Part shown: piece by piece, positions 21,701 through 32,580 of the stretch | Position numbering within the stretch: position 1 is the stretch's first letter | Layout of the letters: each line of letters opens with the position of its first letter | Assembly: GCA_029204225.1 (NCBI GenBank) | Contig: CM055095.1 | Coordinates: forward strand, 44,937,446 to 45,001,445 | Direction of reading: 5' to 3' | Source: Diphasiastrum complanatum | Taxonomy: Eukaryota; Streptophyta; Lycopodiopsida; Lycopodiales; Lycopodiaceae | DNA: 64,000 nucleotides | Translations under genes and position numbers: made by a program | The notes under the pieces: model-generated | The model's input: the letters and a program-made list of their open reading frames with translations, nothing else | Databases searched by the model: none | What the model was told of the DNA's origin: nothing

Positions 21701-22671
21701 TCATGAATTTTTCTCAAAAGTAAACATATTGACCACTTCAGTATATTTCAAGATTTGAATGAATGCATGTACTTGATCATGAAAACCAGCAATGATAACT
21801 ATTCCATCTCCAAGATCCAAATGATGCAAAACTATGGAACTAGTTTCATTGAATTTTGACAATTCCAACACATTGACATGACAATGTTCATACATGAGAC
21901 TAAACAAGTAAGGTAGAGTAAAAGGACACTTCCTTGCTACTCCAAGAACCTTACTTGAACCTTCAAGAACTTGTAAAAACAGATCCAAAATCACGGCTCC
22001 CCTTTGATGCTTTTGACTAGCTTCCAATTGTTGCTTGCCTCTTGGTGTTGATGAAGCATTTCAAGATCAACATCTTGATCTTCCAATAAATCATCAAGGA
22101 CTTTGCATTTATAAACATCTTCATATCTTAACCTCTGAAGATAATCCCTCTCAAACACATGATTAAGATCCCAGAATATCTCATCATTGCTTGATTTCAA
22201 CCTTTCACTATAGTTAGTGAAAACAATGCCACCATCATAAACCAAAAGATAGATTTCTACAATTCTATCCAACATGAAGTAGAGTAGATGAAGTTGAGTA
22301 TCAAACCTAATCAAACCAGCCCATTTGAGTTCAAATCAAACCTCAATGAGCTCAACAATGCAATCTTCCTTGCCTTGAAGAAATTGCCACTTGAGTCGCT
22401 CCATGTAGTCTTCTTCATCCAACCTTTTGCCATCTTGATCATGCATGAAAATTCCACCAGAATCATAGCATCCTTTGAGTTGATGAATAGATGTAAGATC
22501 CATGCCTTGGATCTTCCCAAGAGTCACTCTTCCTTTGCCCTTTCCTTCACAAGGCTCCCTCTTAATGATCACACCACAAAAGCTAGCAATCTCCCTCTTG
22601 ATAGTTGCATTATAAGAAATGGAAGAATCTCGAACATTAGAAGCCATGAAAAGAATACATAGTACCTTCAA
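21701..22671 (-). pseudogene. Unrecognised coding remnant, part 1
   Basis: About 320 codons remain readable on the minus strand with one stop (TGA near 22335) and one frameshift (near 22010). Visible segments are KREIASFCGVIIKREP, GCYDSGGIFMHDQDGKRLDE, YLLVYDGGIVFTNYSERL, EIFWDLNHVFERDYLQRL and VLHHLDLGDGIVIIAGF. The mix of charged helices and Gly-containing strands looks like a real folded protein. I do not recognise it. It has no zinc knuckle, protease or RT motif, so it is not an ordinary copia or gypsy gag-pol part. Confidence 0.4.
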
Positions 22672-22784
22672 TATAAGAATGATTCAAGTAATTTTTCTTG
22701 TCAAACCTGGACTTCTAATCAATGATATAGGTAATGATAATGAACTCTCACTATCATTCACAAAAGCATCATTCAAGGTACATC

Positions 22785-23290
22785 CTACTTTGAACACTTC
22801 ACAATAATCTCTCCCTTTGACTTGATATCTTCCTCACCAAGTCTCATGATAGAACCTTTTGATTTACTTTCTTTATGAATACATGTGACACCACTTTTTG
22901 CACAAATTACTTTCTTGGACTCATCACATAAAAATGCAAAAGAACCTTTTTTTTCAAACATGCTCGAAGCACCATCTTTTTCCAAATGAGTAAATAAGTC
23001 ATCAGCAACAACCATTTCCAAAGAAGAGTTTTCATCACCTCCATTGATGAAGTTAGCTCTCTTCTTACCTTTTCCATTTTTGCACTTGCCATGCAGTTCC
23101 ATTGAAGAGCCACCAAGACTTGGAAATCTATGAGTAGAAGAGTTCAAACATGATACTAATTTAGCACCACATAACTCCATTTGACTAGTAGGTAGCACTA
23201 GTCCATCTTCAAGATCCAATGGATCCAAAACATTGATCATAGATTCACCAAAAGTTTCCAAGTTAGCACAACAATAACTATCTCCAAGAA
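22785..23290 (-). pseudogene. Unrecognised coding remnant, part 2
   Basis: A minus-strand frame of about 165 codons, with VLDPLDLEDGLVLPTSQMEL near its start, KCKNGKGKKRANF in the middle and GSIMRLGEEDIKSKGEIIV at the end. The LDLEDGLV phrase echoes LDLGDGIV in the 21701-22671 remnant, hinting at an internal repeat or two related units. No family recognised. Confidence 0.35.
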
Positions 23291-23640
23291 GCTCATTAGA
23301 TCTTCTTGCAAGTCAACCACACTTGACACGTCAAAAATTATATATCGCTCAGAATAAAAAAATGTCAGCATGGGATCAATCAGATATTGAACAGCTAAAT
23401 TTTTATATACAGTTCCTATTGATTGAGATGGGCTTTCAGGAAAGAGAGCCATTGATTTTGTGACATATCTATCCAGATCCTCTATGGTGTGTCTGGGCAT
23501 ATCCAAAGACTGGTCACTATCTAAAGAGTAATCTAGTAAAAAATTTAGACTAGGAGTGACAAGAAGACCCTCTTGAACTTTCAGTGTATCAAGAATCAAT
23601 TGGGTCTGGCCTATCATTTGCTCGGTCTCATCTGATAGTA
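23237..23640 (-). pseudogene. Unrecognised frame downstream of the H3-like fragment
   Basis: It can be read from SPPLSKRRLVLSDETEQM through LLDYSLDSDQSLDMPRHTIE to YRYIIFDVSSVVDLQEDL-like sequence (126 codons from the Met at 23617). It joins the preceding Pro-rich frame if one base is shifted near 23645, so it may be the C-terminal part of the same protein. No family recognised. Confidence 0.35.
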
Positions 23641-23986
23641 CTAATCTTCTTTTAGACAGAGGTGGAGAAGAGGGGATTCTTCAGCTTCCACCCTAGACGG
23701 CCCAGCCTGATCATGAGTTGGCTGGTCTTCGATTGGCTTGATTTGGCTTTTCTTGGCCTTGGTTCCTGACCTCATTGGCCTTGACTGCTTTCTTTTCCTC
23801 TGATAAGGGGGTCTAACCCTTGGAGCTGGTCGGGGAAGTGGAGGTGACTTGAACACATGCTCGTACTGATTTCTCAGCGTGAACACAAGCTTCATATCTT
23901 TGGGCATTATAGTCACCTACTTTGCATGTACAACAGCAAGCACAGTTTCCTCAAAAAATCTAATATGATAATCTTCATAGGCTGTA
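23641..23986 (-). pseudogene. Histone H3-like C-terminal fragment with Pro/Lys/Arg-rich extension
   Basis: From 23984 the minus strand reads AYEDYHIRFFEETVLAVVHAK, a stop codon (TAG, 23919-23917), then VTIMPKDMKLVFTLRN. This lines up residue by residue with the end of histone H3 helix 2, loop 2 and helix 3 (family [35 protein letters not shown]); the stop replaces the Arg of HAKRVT. Histone H3 normally ends a few residues later, but here the frame continues about 65 codons through PPLPRPAPRVRPPYQRKRKQ. The N-terminal part is missing because copia-5 starts at 23987. I call it a broken, divergent H3-fold gene with a tail of unknown role. Confidence 0.7.
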
Positions 23987-25046
23987 TGATGAGAATTAGA
24001 ATTGCGATTTGGATTTCGCAGTCGCGAAGCTTTCGCGAAGGAACCACGATCCTCTTACGCTTCGGACGGAGTTCAGATGCGATTGTTGGACACCGCCAAT
24101 TGAATCACTCCTACAATCCTCCAGAATGTAGTCAAGCACTGCTGATCTACGTTTATGAAATTAATACAACATTCAACATAGTTTCAACCAAGGTGCGAAA
24201 TTCAAAATCAAACAAGAAAACTCAGACAGACGATTAATAGTAGAAGCATTTGCATTCGGGTTCAGACATAATAATAAAATTAACATGTGCGCAAAGGCTA
24301 CAATATCGTCTATTGATTTTCCTTCTCTGATTCTTAAAGCACTACATGCATATCCACGCAATGCGTTGGCGTGGAGAAACATGGTTCTCTCACGAGTAAT
24401 TGTCTCACTTTACTGGCGGACAGTTGGATCTCTATGGATCCTGATCACAGAGCTCGTCTCGCACGCAGGTGGACTTATTGTCTGTATTTCGTCTTGATTG
24501 CTTACTAGTATCAGACTCCTATGTTACACTATATGTGTATTATGTTGATCTAGATGTCAAGTATCATCCAGCAAGTATGGTCGCTCTATGTAAATCTAAG
24601 ATTAGAGTGATTAAGCATCTACAACTAATCAGGGAATTGCAAGAGTGGCAGATTAGCCACGACCTAAAATGTATCTGCTGATGTCATGCCATCAGATCAA
24701 ATATTTGTACTTTTGGGTACTTACATGATCTCACTGGTACTCTTTGGAGCGTGGAGGACAGGAGAAGGTTTTATTTCCGTTGTTGGTTTCATTTTGGTCA
24801 TTTGCCTTCTCTCGTACTGGACCACAAATATTCTCGTTCATGAATCTTTTGTGTTTGCAAACTGTTCATCTTTGTCTGCTTTGACTTTCATGTTCGCAAA
24901 CCGTTCATCTTCGTTTCCTTTGACTTTCATGTTCACAAAACTTTTCATGCTTCGTGTCTCCAGATCTTCGAGTTCGCGAATGTCTTCGTTGGGTTGAGGG
25001 CTGAAAGCTAGCAAGGCTTTATAATTAGAAACGTTTCGTTTCTTCA
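23987..25046 (-). repeat. copia-5 3' LTR (1060 bp)
   Basis: Boundaries are taken from comparison with the copia-9 LTR (47960-48949). Both start TGATGAGAATT and end TTTCTTCA on the plus strand. The purine tract TTGAGAGGGAGC (minus) abuts it. The LTR interrupts the H3-like fragment. Confidence 0.85.
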
Positions 25047-25596
25047 GCTCCCTCTCAAAGCATGATAGCTTTACAATCTCGAGACTGCTCCTTTGTCTCT
25101 CAAAGAGTCCTTTGTCCAGGGCTTTAGTGAAGATGTTAGCAACCATGTCTCTCATTCCGATGAAGGTGGTCTGCAGCATCTTCTTCTCAATTAAATCCCT
25201 GATCAAGTGGTACTTGATTGCAATGTGCTTCATTCTAGAATGGAGGTGTATTGTAGAGGTGTTGTCCATCTGCAAGACCAGGGGCTCATTTCTTATTTTT
25301 CCCAATTTGTCTAGGAACTGTCTTAGCCAGATTATTTTGTTGGCCATCTTTGTTGCTGCAACATATTCTGCTTTGCAGGATGACTGGGCTACAACGGTCT
25401 TCTTCTTGTTGACCCAGAGAACTGCTGCTCCTGATGCGATGGTGCATCCTCCCGAGACACTTTTACAGTCGTCCTTGAGAGATGCCCCGTCGCTGTAGGA
25501 AAGTATCTTGAAATCTGCACCACGACAATAACACAAGCCATGATCCCTCGTTAATTGAAGATATTGCAAAATTTGTTTTGCAATCTTCCAATGTGT
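25047..25596 (-). pseudogene. copia-5 RNase H
   Basis: Motifs in order are GLCYCRGADFKILSYSDG (first Asp in YSDG), TVVAQSSCKAEYVAATKM (Glu), IWLRQFL, PLVLQMDNTSTIHL (Asp), KHIAIKYHLIRDL and MVANIFTKALDKGLFERQ. The frame from 25569 is open through the domain and on into the LTR (to 24838). Compared with the family (SAIALA...), one or two residues are missing after IHL, so a small in-frame deletion is likely. Confidence 0.85.
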
Positions 25597-26649
25597 CTAG
25601 CCTAGATTCGTGTAGAATTGGCTCATTCCGAATACTGCATAAGCAATATCAGGACGTGTGTTGTTAGCAAGGTACATCAGTGATCTTATCAGCTTCCTGT
25701 AAGGTGTGAGCTGCATCTGTTCTCTCTCTTCCTTAGCCTTTGGATAATCATCATTCATCAGCACCATCCTTGCAAGCATTGGAGTGTTCGCTCCTTTGCA
25801 GTTCAGCATCCCAAAGTCCTCTAGGATCTTCTGGGTGTATCTGGACTGGTGAAGGTATAACTTACCTCCCTCGTAGTCCCTTTCAATTTTCATGCCTAGG
25901 TAACACCTGGCTTCTCCCAGATCCACGATCTCGAAATGTTTCGAGATGTCTGCCTTTACTTCAACAATTAGCTGCTCACTTCTGCAAAGTATCATAGTGT
26001 CATCCACATACACAGCCACAATGATGATCCCATCTATAACTCTGACATATACATTGGAATAAGCCAACAGAGGCTTGAATCCTAATGATTTCAGGGCTTG
26101 ATCTTTCTTCTTGTACCATTGTCGGGCTGATTGTTTCAGACCGTAGATGCTTCTATGCATTCTGCATTCATAGTCAGGAAGTGAATTCGAGACATATCCT
26201 GGGGGTTGGTCCATGTAGACCTCTTCATCTAATTCGCCATGCAAGAAGGCTATCTTCTCGTCCACAATGTGGATCCTGAGGTCATAAGCTGTTGCATATG
26301 CAAATAACAAACGTAGGGACGAATGTTTGATGATAGGAGAGAAGGTTTTAGAGTAGTAAATACCATATCTCTGAGAGAAACCTTTCGCTACCAGTCTTGC
26401 CTTGTATTTCGTGATGTTCCCATCTGGTCCGTATTTGAGCTTGAAGACCCATTTGCATTTGACAGTCTTGCGCTTATGTGGTAATGGCTCCAACGTCCAT
26501 ACTTGGTTCTTCCTCATGGACTCCATCTCTTCGTTCAGGGCCTGGATCCATCTATCCTTTTCTGGACCTTCAATCATCTCCTCAAAAGTCTGTGATTTGC
26601 CACTGAACCTGCAGAAATCTTCTGATGTGGAAGTTGAGCTGCTTGGCAC
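25597..26649 (-). pseudogene. copia-5 reverse transcriptase, long open frame
   Basis: The 350-codon frame starts [12 protein letters not shown]. It includes [62 protein letters not shown] and the catalytic VAVYVDDTMIL (about 26015-25980), then LTPYRKLIRSLMYLANNTRP. The YVDD box is intact. A stop (TAG) at 25597 separates it from the RNase H frame. Upstream, a TGA at 26832-26830 separates it from the integrase tail. No gag remains. Confidence 0.87.
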
Positions 26650-27271
26650 ATATCTTGCTAGCGCTCTTTGTGGTCTTGTCGACCTTATGGGAGATCCTCC
26701 TGGAACAGCTATGTCTTTGTCCTTGTCTGCTCTGCTTGGTCCGGAACCATTTTGGTTTACAGGAACCGCGGCAGCAGGTTGCCTCTCAAATCTTTCTTCG
26801 TCAGATTCATTGTTTGAATGGGAGACGACTCAAAAATCTTCGTTTTCGTGTTCGTACTTTGCTCCCTCTGTCGTTGGCGGCAGGTCATAGTATTGTCTCT
26901 CTAGAACTTTATAACTGACAGGATCGTCATTGGCCATTGTCCTGCTCTCATCGAATCTGACATCTCTCATTGTTTTCACAGTGTTCGTGTCTGGCATGTA
27001 GACTCTGTAGTATGACAAGTTGTTGTCATAACCTACCAAGAATCCTTACTCGACTTTCTCATCAAGCTTCTTTCGAAGTTTATCAAGAATATGTGCATAA
27101 GCTGCACAGCCAAAGATTTTGACGTGAGACAGGTTGGGCTTTCTACCCCACCATAGCTCATGTGGTGTCGTGTGAGGAACACCAGACTTGTCTGTTTAGT
27201 TCTAGATGTATGCGGTTGTAGCTACTGCTTCAGCCCACAGTGCCCTTGGAGCTTTCGAGTAGGCCATCATG
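26650..27271 (-). pseudogene. copia-5 integrase C-terminal part
   Basis: Readable pieces are TPHELWWGRKPNLSHVKIFG (about 27180-27115), LDEKVE, VGYDNNLSYYRVYMPDTNTV and RDVRFDESRTM. Stops occur at the W or Q codons near 27048 and 27197. The frame 27039-26830 ends in EDF followed by TGA, then VVSHSNNESDEERFE continues in phase. The element breaks off at 27272. Confidence 0.75.
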
Positions 27272-29329
27272 TTTTTAAAAATGACAAATGAGTATTAATT
27301 ATGTTGTGATTTGATACAAGACAAGAAGATGATTTGATATCATTGTTTTCCAATTATAGATGAGATTAAATATGACCTTAGTTACTCGAAAATGTCTCGC
27401 CACTATCATAATGACACTTGCATGTGCTTCTTTTCTTCATGAATTAGACAAGGTCATTTCGTTCAAGCACATTGATATTGGTGAGGTATCTGAATGTTTC
27501 AGTGATAAATATATTTGTGGATCTTACTAAATTTGTGTGTACATCACTTTTAATTATATATTTTGATAAGTGTATTTTGTCAATATCACATGCGTAAGTA
27601 AGATTTAAAATTCTTATTTAAAAAATGCAGATAAAATGCAATCATTGATTTGCGAATACGTCTTCTGTTGAGGATGAATACAGCTTTGTTGTTTTATTTT
27701 CTACGATTGTTTAAAGCACGACGCCTCCACAAGATAGCAAAAAGCTAAAGAAGAGACAATATTATTACAAAATGAAATCAGGAAAAAGAGCACAAATGCT
27801 TGATCAACGACTTAAGCAGAATGCCATCGTCATCAAGTTCTGGTGCCCTTGTGTCTTAATTTAAGTTTTAATTTTCATGAATGAAAATCTTATATGTTAA
27901 TTGTTGAATAATTGTTTCCCATGTTTGAACGGACTATGAATCGTCGTCTAGCTCTAGTGACAATGACAACAGTGACTCCATATCCAAAACAAAATTGGCA
28001 TATGATGGGCCACACATAAATCAACTACCACGTCGTGAGCATATGTGATTGAGAGCCATGATGAAAATAGCTGAACAACAACGTGCCAAAACAAATCAGC
28101 CTCGACCTACTTCTTCTTCTTCTTCAGAATCAAGATCAAGTGCTAAAAATAATTTTTGTATTCAAGATGAAGTTGAAATCATGAACAACCTCATAAATAA
28201 TGTCTATGAGCATCATGATGTGGAAGAACGCACTGAACATGATAATGACTCATTTATTAGTGCCGAGAAAAAAAGATTGAGAGAAGAATCAAACACACCA
28301 TTATATCCTAGAGCAAAGACATCTTTGGTCGCTTCGTTGCTATATTGAACCTCCAAGCAAAATATAATGGAGTGAGAAATTTCTAAGTAATTAGGACTTA
28401 GAAATTTTATCTTTTCTGAAGCATAATGAGCACTTATAAATTTTTTCGATCAGTCAAAAATTGCCATGTGGCAGCCTGACACCTGATGCCTGAGGCACAG
28501 GCTAGAAAGCACACTAAATTGTTTTTGTAAAAAATAGATGAGTATTCTGCTCTTTAATCTGTTCATAAAATGGGCAAAATAGTCACCCAGTATTGATTAC
28601 TATGTAGAGAAAAAAATAGGGCCTTTTCTAAGAAAGACATTTGAAATGTGTGAGCAGGAAGACAAATCCAAAACCATTTGAGAGTCACATTGTGAGTGCA
28701 AAGGGGGGAGGGGCTGGGAGTTACTCGGGCCCGGGGATGGGCGAGGGCGATCCCTAATGGATTATGGACATCGGCCAAGCTGAGGCGCTGATGGATGGAT
28801 GCATGAGAGGCCAGGCCTGAGGCGGAGGCCTTGCCCTTGAGGCTTGTATATGCACCCCAGGTGTAGGCAAGGCCTGGCAGCACCCTGATGGGATGCAAGC
28901 CGAGGCTGGTCGCTGGAGCCATCCTCAATCCGTAATGTCAGGTCTTCGATTTTTCTTTGTGTTTTTGATGCACCTCCAGAATTGGAATTTTCTTGTGAGG
29001 TGGAATTTGCTTGCATTGATCCGGAATTCTCATCTTGCAGTAAAGGCATCATCAATTCTATCCAGAATCTATTAGAGATTAAAATCTCAGACATGTCATT
29101 AAGCAAGGGAAGCCCAGAATCCCTCGGGCATTCCGTGTAGGTCGGTCCCTACCCTCAGGCAAGGGTCCTCCCAGCACCGAAGGCACTCGGGGTAGGCCCC
29201 CCCCCAACTAACTCCTAGATCTTCGTGCAAAGGCGCTAATGGAATGGATGCACAAGCTTGAGGCTTGCAAGCCAGGTGCAGGGAGCACCCTGACGGCATG
29301 TAAGCGGAGGCTTGGAGCCGGATCCTTTG
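27272..29329. other. no recognised gene; one small frame and a GC-rich repeat pair
   Basis: A 99-codon plus-strand frame (28049-28348) is Ser- and Glu/Asp-rich with no family match. GC-rich blocks at about 28720-28925 and 29110-29325 share GCACCCTGA(T/C)GG, a GC(A/T)AGC-type run and GGCTTGxxGCxxG-type phrases, so they look like diverged copies of one repeat. They flank a minus-strand frame with NSNSGGASKTQRKIEDLTLR (about 29000-28925). Confidence 0.4.
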
Positions 29330-29381
29330 TAAGATGCAAGATGAGTGAAAAATTTCATTGAACTAGCCATATGAGAACTAG

Positions 29382-29439
29382 CTCCACTATCTATGCACCA
29401 TGGATTTTCACTCCACTATCTATGCACCATGGATTTTCA
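29382..29439 (+). repeat. 29-bp perfect tandem duplication at the copia-6 protease site
   Basis: The block beginning CTCCACTATCTATGCACC occurs twice head to tail (29382-29410 and 29411-29439). As 29 is not a multiple of three, it shifts the frame right at NPWCIDSG. Confidence 0.93.
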
Positions 29440-29822
29440 CTTTCCAAGCTAGAAGAAGAGTACATTGACATCATAAGAGATTCTTCCTTGTCACTCCCCT
29501 CTACCTCACTTTCACCCTCTTTAGTAAAATTAGCTTGCTTGAAGAACTTTTTCTTCTTGAAACAATTAGAAGAAAAATGCCCCTTCTTACCACAAAAGAA
29601 CCACTTCATCTTGGATTTGCCACATGTTGACGGTCATGATGAATTCTCATCATCCTCCTCCTTGGTTTTGTCCTTCTTGGAATGTGCCTTCAATTTGCCA
29701 TTGCCTTTTCCATGAGAGAAGAAAGCATTCTCCTCATCTACATTCTTGATTTGTCCCATCCTAGTAAGCTTGCGCTCAAGCCTACTCTCCTTGGCCACCA
29801 AGACTCCTTGTAGACTCTCCAT
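29391..29822 (-). pseudogene. copia-6 zinc knuckle and protease start
   Basis: The linker is Lys-rich (KAHSKKDKTKEE). The knuckle reads WFFCGKKGHFSSNC, where the family has CFFC: the first zinc ligand Cys is Trp (TGC to TGG). NPWCIDSG is the protease active site, after which the 29-bp duplication breaks the frame. Confidence 0.78.
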
Positions 29823-30363
29823 GGATGGTAGCTCTCATTTGGATTGCATGAGACTGAACAAGGTTAGCAAATTCATCACTAAGGCCATTCAACACCACTT
29901 GGACAAGCTCCTTTTGATTAATGGAATCACCAATACATGCAAGCTCCCTATTATAGTCTTTGACCCTCATAACATAATTTTGAGCACTCTCATCACTCTT
30001 TTGACAACTTTGAAGTATTTTGTTTATAAGAGTGAGGAGTCTAGAAGTGTTTTTAGACTCATAAATTGCTTGCAAAGTATCAAAAGCCTCCTTGGCCGCA
30101 CTACATGCTCCAATCTCTCTCAAGAGTTCATTGGACACATTCAATTTGATGCAATACCTTGCCCTCTTCTTGAACCTTATAGATTCTTGGAGCACTTGAG
30201 GCTCCTCTTCAATGCCAAGGACTATATCCATAATGTCTTGAAGCACCAAATTGGATTCCATCCTAACTTTCCAAATAGAATAGTTGGAGGAATTCAACCT
30301 TTCACTTGCCTCCAATAGCAACCCTCCTATTGAAGCCATGATGAGACAAATGAAGATGTACAC
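29782..30363 (-). pseudogene. copia-6 gag
   Basis: The natural start is the Met of MASIGGLLLEASERL (about 30339). Landmarks are LNSSNYSIWKVRMESNL, KEAFDTLQAIYESKNTSRLL, NYVMRVKDYNRELACIGD and VQVVLNGLSDEFANLV. The frame ends early at a shift near 29820. It is close in sequence to the gags of copia-10 and copia-11. Confidence 0.83.
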
Positions 30364-30514
30364 AAAGTATTAACTTGTGAAATGATTCTAAAAAGTGACT
30401 GGGATTTTTGAAAGCAAGTTTAAACAAATCAAAGATCTAGCAAGATCTCAATCACAAATCCTAGAATCAATCTTCACTGAAAATTTTTCCTTGTAGACAA
30501 AGTACACACGTGTG

Positions 30515-31694
30515 TGTTGCATTTTTCTCCTCTAGTCTCCTGAATCCTATTGTAATCTGCCTCCATTCATGCTGCTGTATTTTACTTAAGTTGTTGCACA
30601 ATCTGCATATTTACATGTAAAATAAGACAAGTGAATAAAACACGATTGTCTGTATAAATACAAGTAAATTTCCACAGGCGAAAAAGGCAAAAGAGACGAC
30701 AGTGTGTTTTTACACGTGATTTGTGACAGGCAAAAAAGACGACATTGCCCTACAAATGCTAAAGGTGCCCTTATAGAAAAAGCGAAGGCACCCTGTAAAT
30801 CAATTTTTAAGGCATTTGTCAGAGTGTCACATTTCTCGCATTTTCACCAACGTTAATTTCAGCGAAGGCTGACGTTGTGGCCTTCTCACGCTCATTCCAT
30901 GCAACTGTGCAACCAGATTTGACAACGACAGCAACCACCCATGATCTCCCATAGACAACACATCCACTTTGTACTTTCTTCATCTGCACACCTGTAACAT
31001 TATGTATATATATTGGATACCATCTGCGTATTTAGTGTGACACTGTGTGAAAAATATAGCGTGTATTAGAAGCTTATCAGAGATAGACGAAGTAAATGCT
31101 TTCGCGCATCAACTCTTTCTTCCAGATATATTGGCAGTAATAAGTTTATCACTTTTTACAGATTGTGTGATTAGCTTTGTGAAGAATGCGTTTCGTCTGC
31201 TATTGTCTTGTGCTCACCTGCATTATTGACATGTATATTTCGCTATACTTAATCTGATTATAGCTCTGTTGTTCTGCGTTCAGATTTGTGTCAATATTGC
31301 AATGCTTTTCTACATTCTATTTGATTTTCTTATTGCTTAATCTCGTAGTCTACTCTTAGTAAATTATTATTAGTCTAGTTGTTCGCAACTAATATTTAGT
31401 CTTACGTTTCGCGACTAATTATCAGTCTACTCAGTCCAGTTGTTCGTGACAAATTATCTTTCTGATGTTTTGATGCTTAATGTTTGGCTATGTAATCAGA
31501 TCGAACGTGATTTCTACCACTAATGTTCTGTTCTAGTCTGATAGGCGTAGTCATGCTTAAGAAAAGAGTTATTCTGCTGCGCACGAACACTTTCCATTCG
31601 AGTTCGCTTCTCTTCGAGTTTCGAGTTCGTTTCTTTTCATGTTCATTTTTACTTTCTAGCTATTTTTCATTTCTCACACCCCTCTTTCCCAACA
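30515..31694 (+). repeat. copia-7 5' LTR (1180 bp)
   Basis: Starts TGTTGCATTT and ends TTTCCCAACA directly before the primer site. TATATATATTGG at about 31001 could be the core promoter; the 3' LTR keeps it at about 36246. Confidence 0.92.
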
Positions 31695-31850
31695 TGGTAT
31701 CAAATTATTTTCCATAGCCTGATAAGCTTCAACAGTAAAAAGACTCTACTAGCCAATAGAGTAATTGTCTTCTTGTTCTGTAATTTAGCACCAAATTTTC
31801 ATACTTAAGTCACTGATAGTTTTTCCTATCACCTAGACTAATCTTTCACA

Positions 31851-32580
31851 TGGATTCCCAACGGAAAGTCGATCCTATCATGGACAAGCTTGATGGAGCC
31901 AATCACCATCTGTGGAAATTTAAGATGAAAATAGTGCTAATGGCTAAAAAATTGTATGACATTGTTACAGGTGAAAAAGGAAACCCGAAGCTGACGACAC
32001 AACAATCCGAGATGGAAGCTTAAGGATGGAAAGACTTTCGTGCTGATCATCCTCAACATTTCGGATACTCGGATCGGCCATGTATCCAAAGCCCAGACAT
32101 CCAAAGAAGTCTGGGACATCTTGAGCACATTATATGAAGTGTGAGATATAGCTTCCAAGCTACCTGTCAGAAAGAAATTTTACTCCCTCAAGATGGCGAA
32201 TGGTAATTCCCTGCAGAATCACATCATCCAATTCAAGAACTTATTGAAGCAAACGGTCGTTGTCGGATCTGTCATAGACAATCAAAATGCAGTAATGCAA
32301 CTACTTACAAGCTTGCCAAGCTCATACGATAGTTGGGTGATGATCATCACGACACATCCAGAATTGACTCTTTCGAGAGACATTACAATGTTGTTACAAG
32401 AAGACACGCGGAGGAATGAAGCCTCTAGTTCCTCAGCTGATTCTCACCCTTTGTACATGAACAAGAGCACGACTAAGCAGAAGAAGATAAAAGGAACAAG
32501 CAATCAAAGCAAGACCAGAAATCAGCACAACACAAAGAACAGTCAAATTCGTAGATGATGAAGAAGTTGTTCTGCAGATA
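31851..32580 (+). pseudogene. copia-7 gag
   Basis: MDSQRKVDPIMDKLDGANHH starts at 31851, and LWKFKMKIVLMAKKLYDIV follows. After frame changes, VWDILSTLYEV and ASKLPVRKKFYSLKMANGNS lead into the longest frame (32193-32558) with LPSSYDSWVMIITTH and TMLLQEDTRRNEASS. At least two frameshifts or stops lie before 32193. Confidence 0.8.

Larger units (their letters stand above)
23987..27271 (-). mobile_element. copia-5: 3' part of a copia element
   Basis: The minus-strand order is end of integrase, reverse transcriptase, RNase H, purine tract and 3' LTR (25046-23987). The 5' part is lost at about 27272. It is the same family as copia-9, which it matches along most of its length. Confidence 0.88.
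29330..30514 (-). mobile_element. copia-6: gag and protease start, split by copia-7
   Basis: Minus-strand gag (30363-29782), zinc knuckle and DSG protease start (29822-29391) remain. The leader continues on the far side of copia-7 (36934 onward). No integrase or RT follows; GC-rich repeats lie there instead. The GTGTG duplication at 30510-30514 and 36929-36933 marks where copia-7 entered the leader. Confidence 0.8.
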
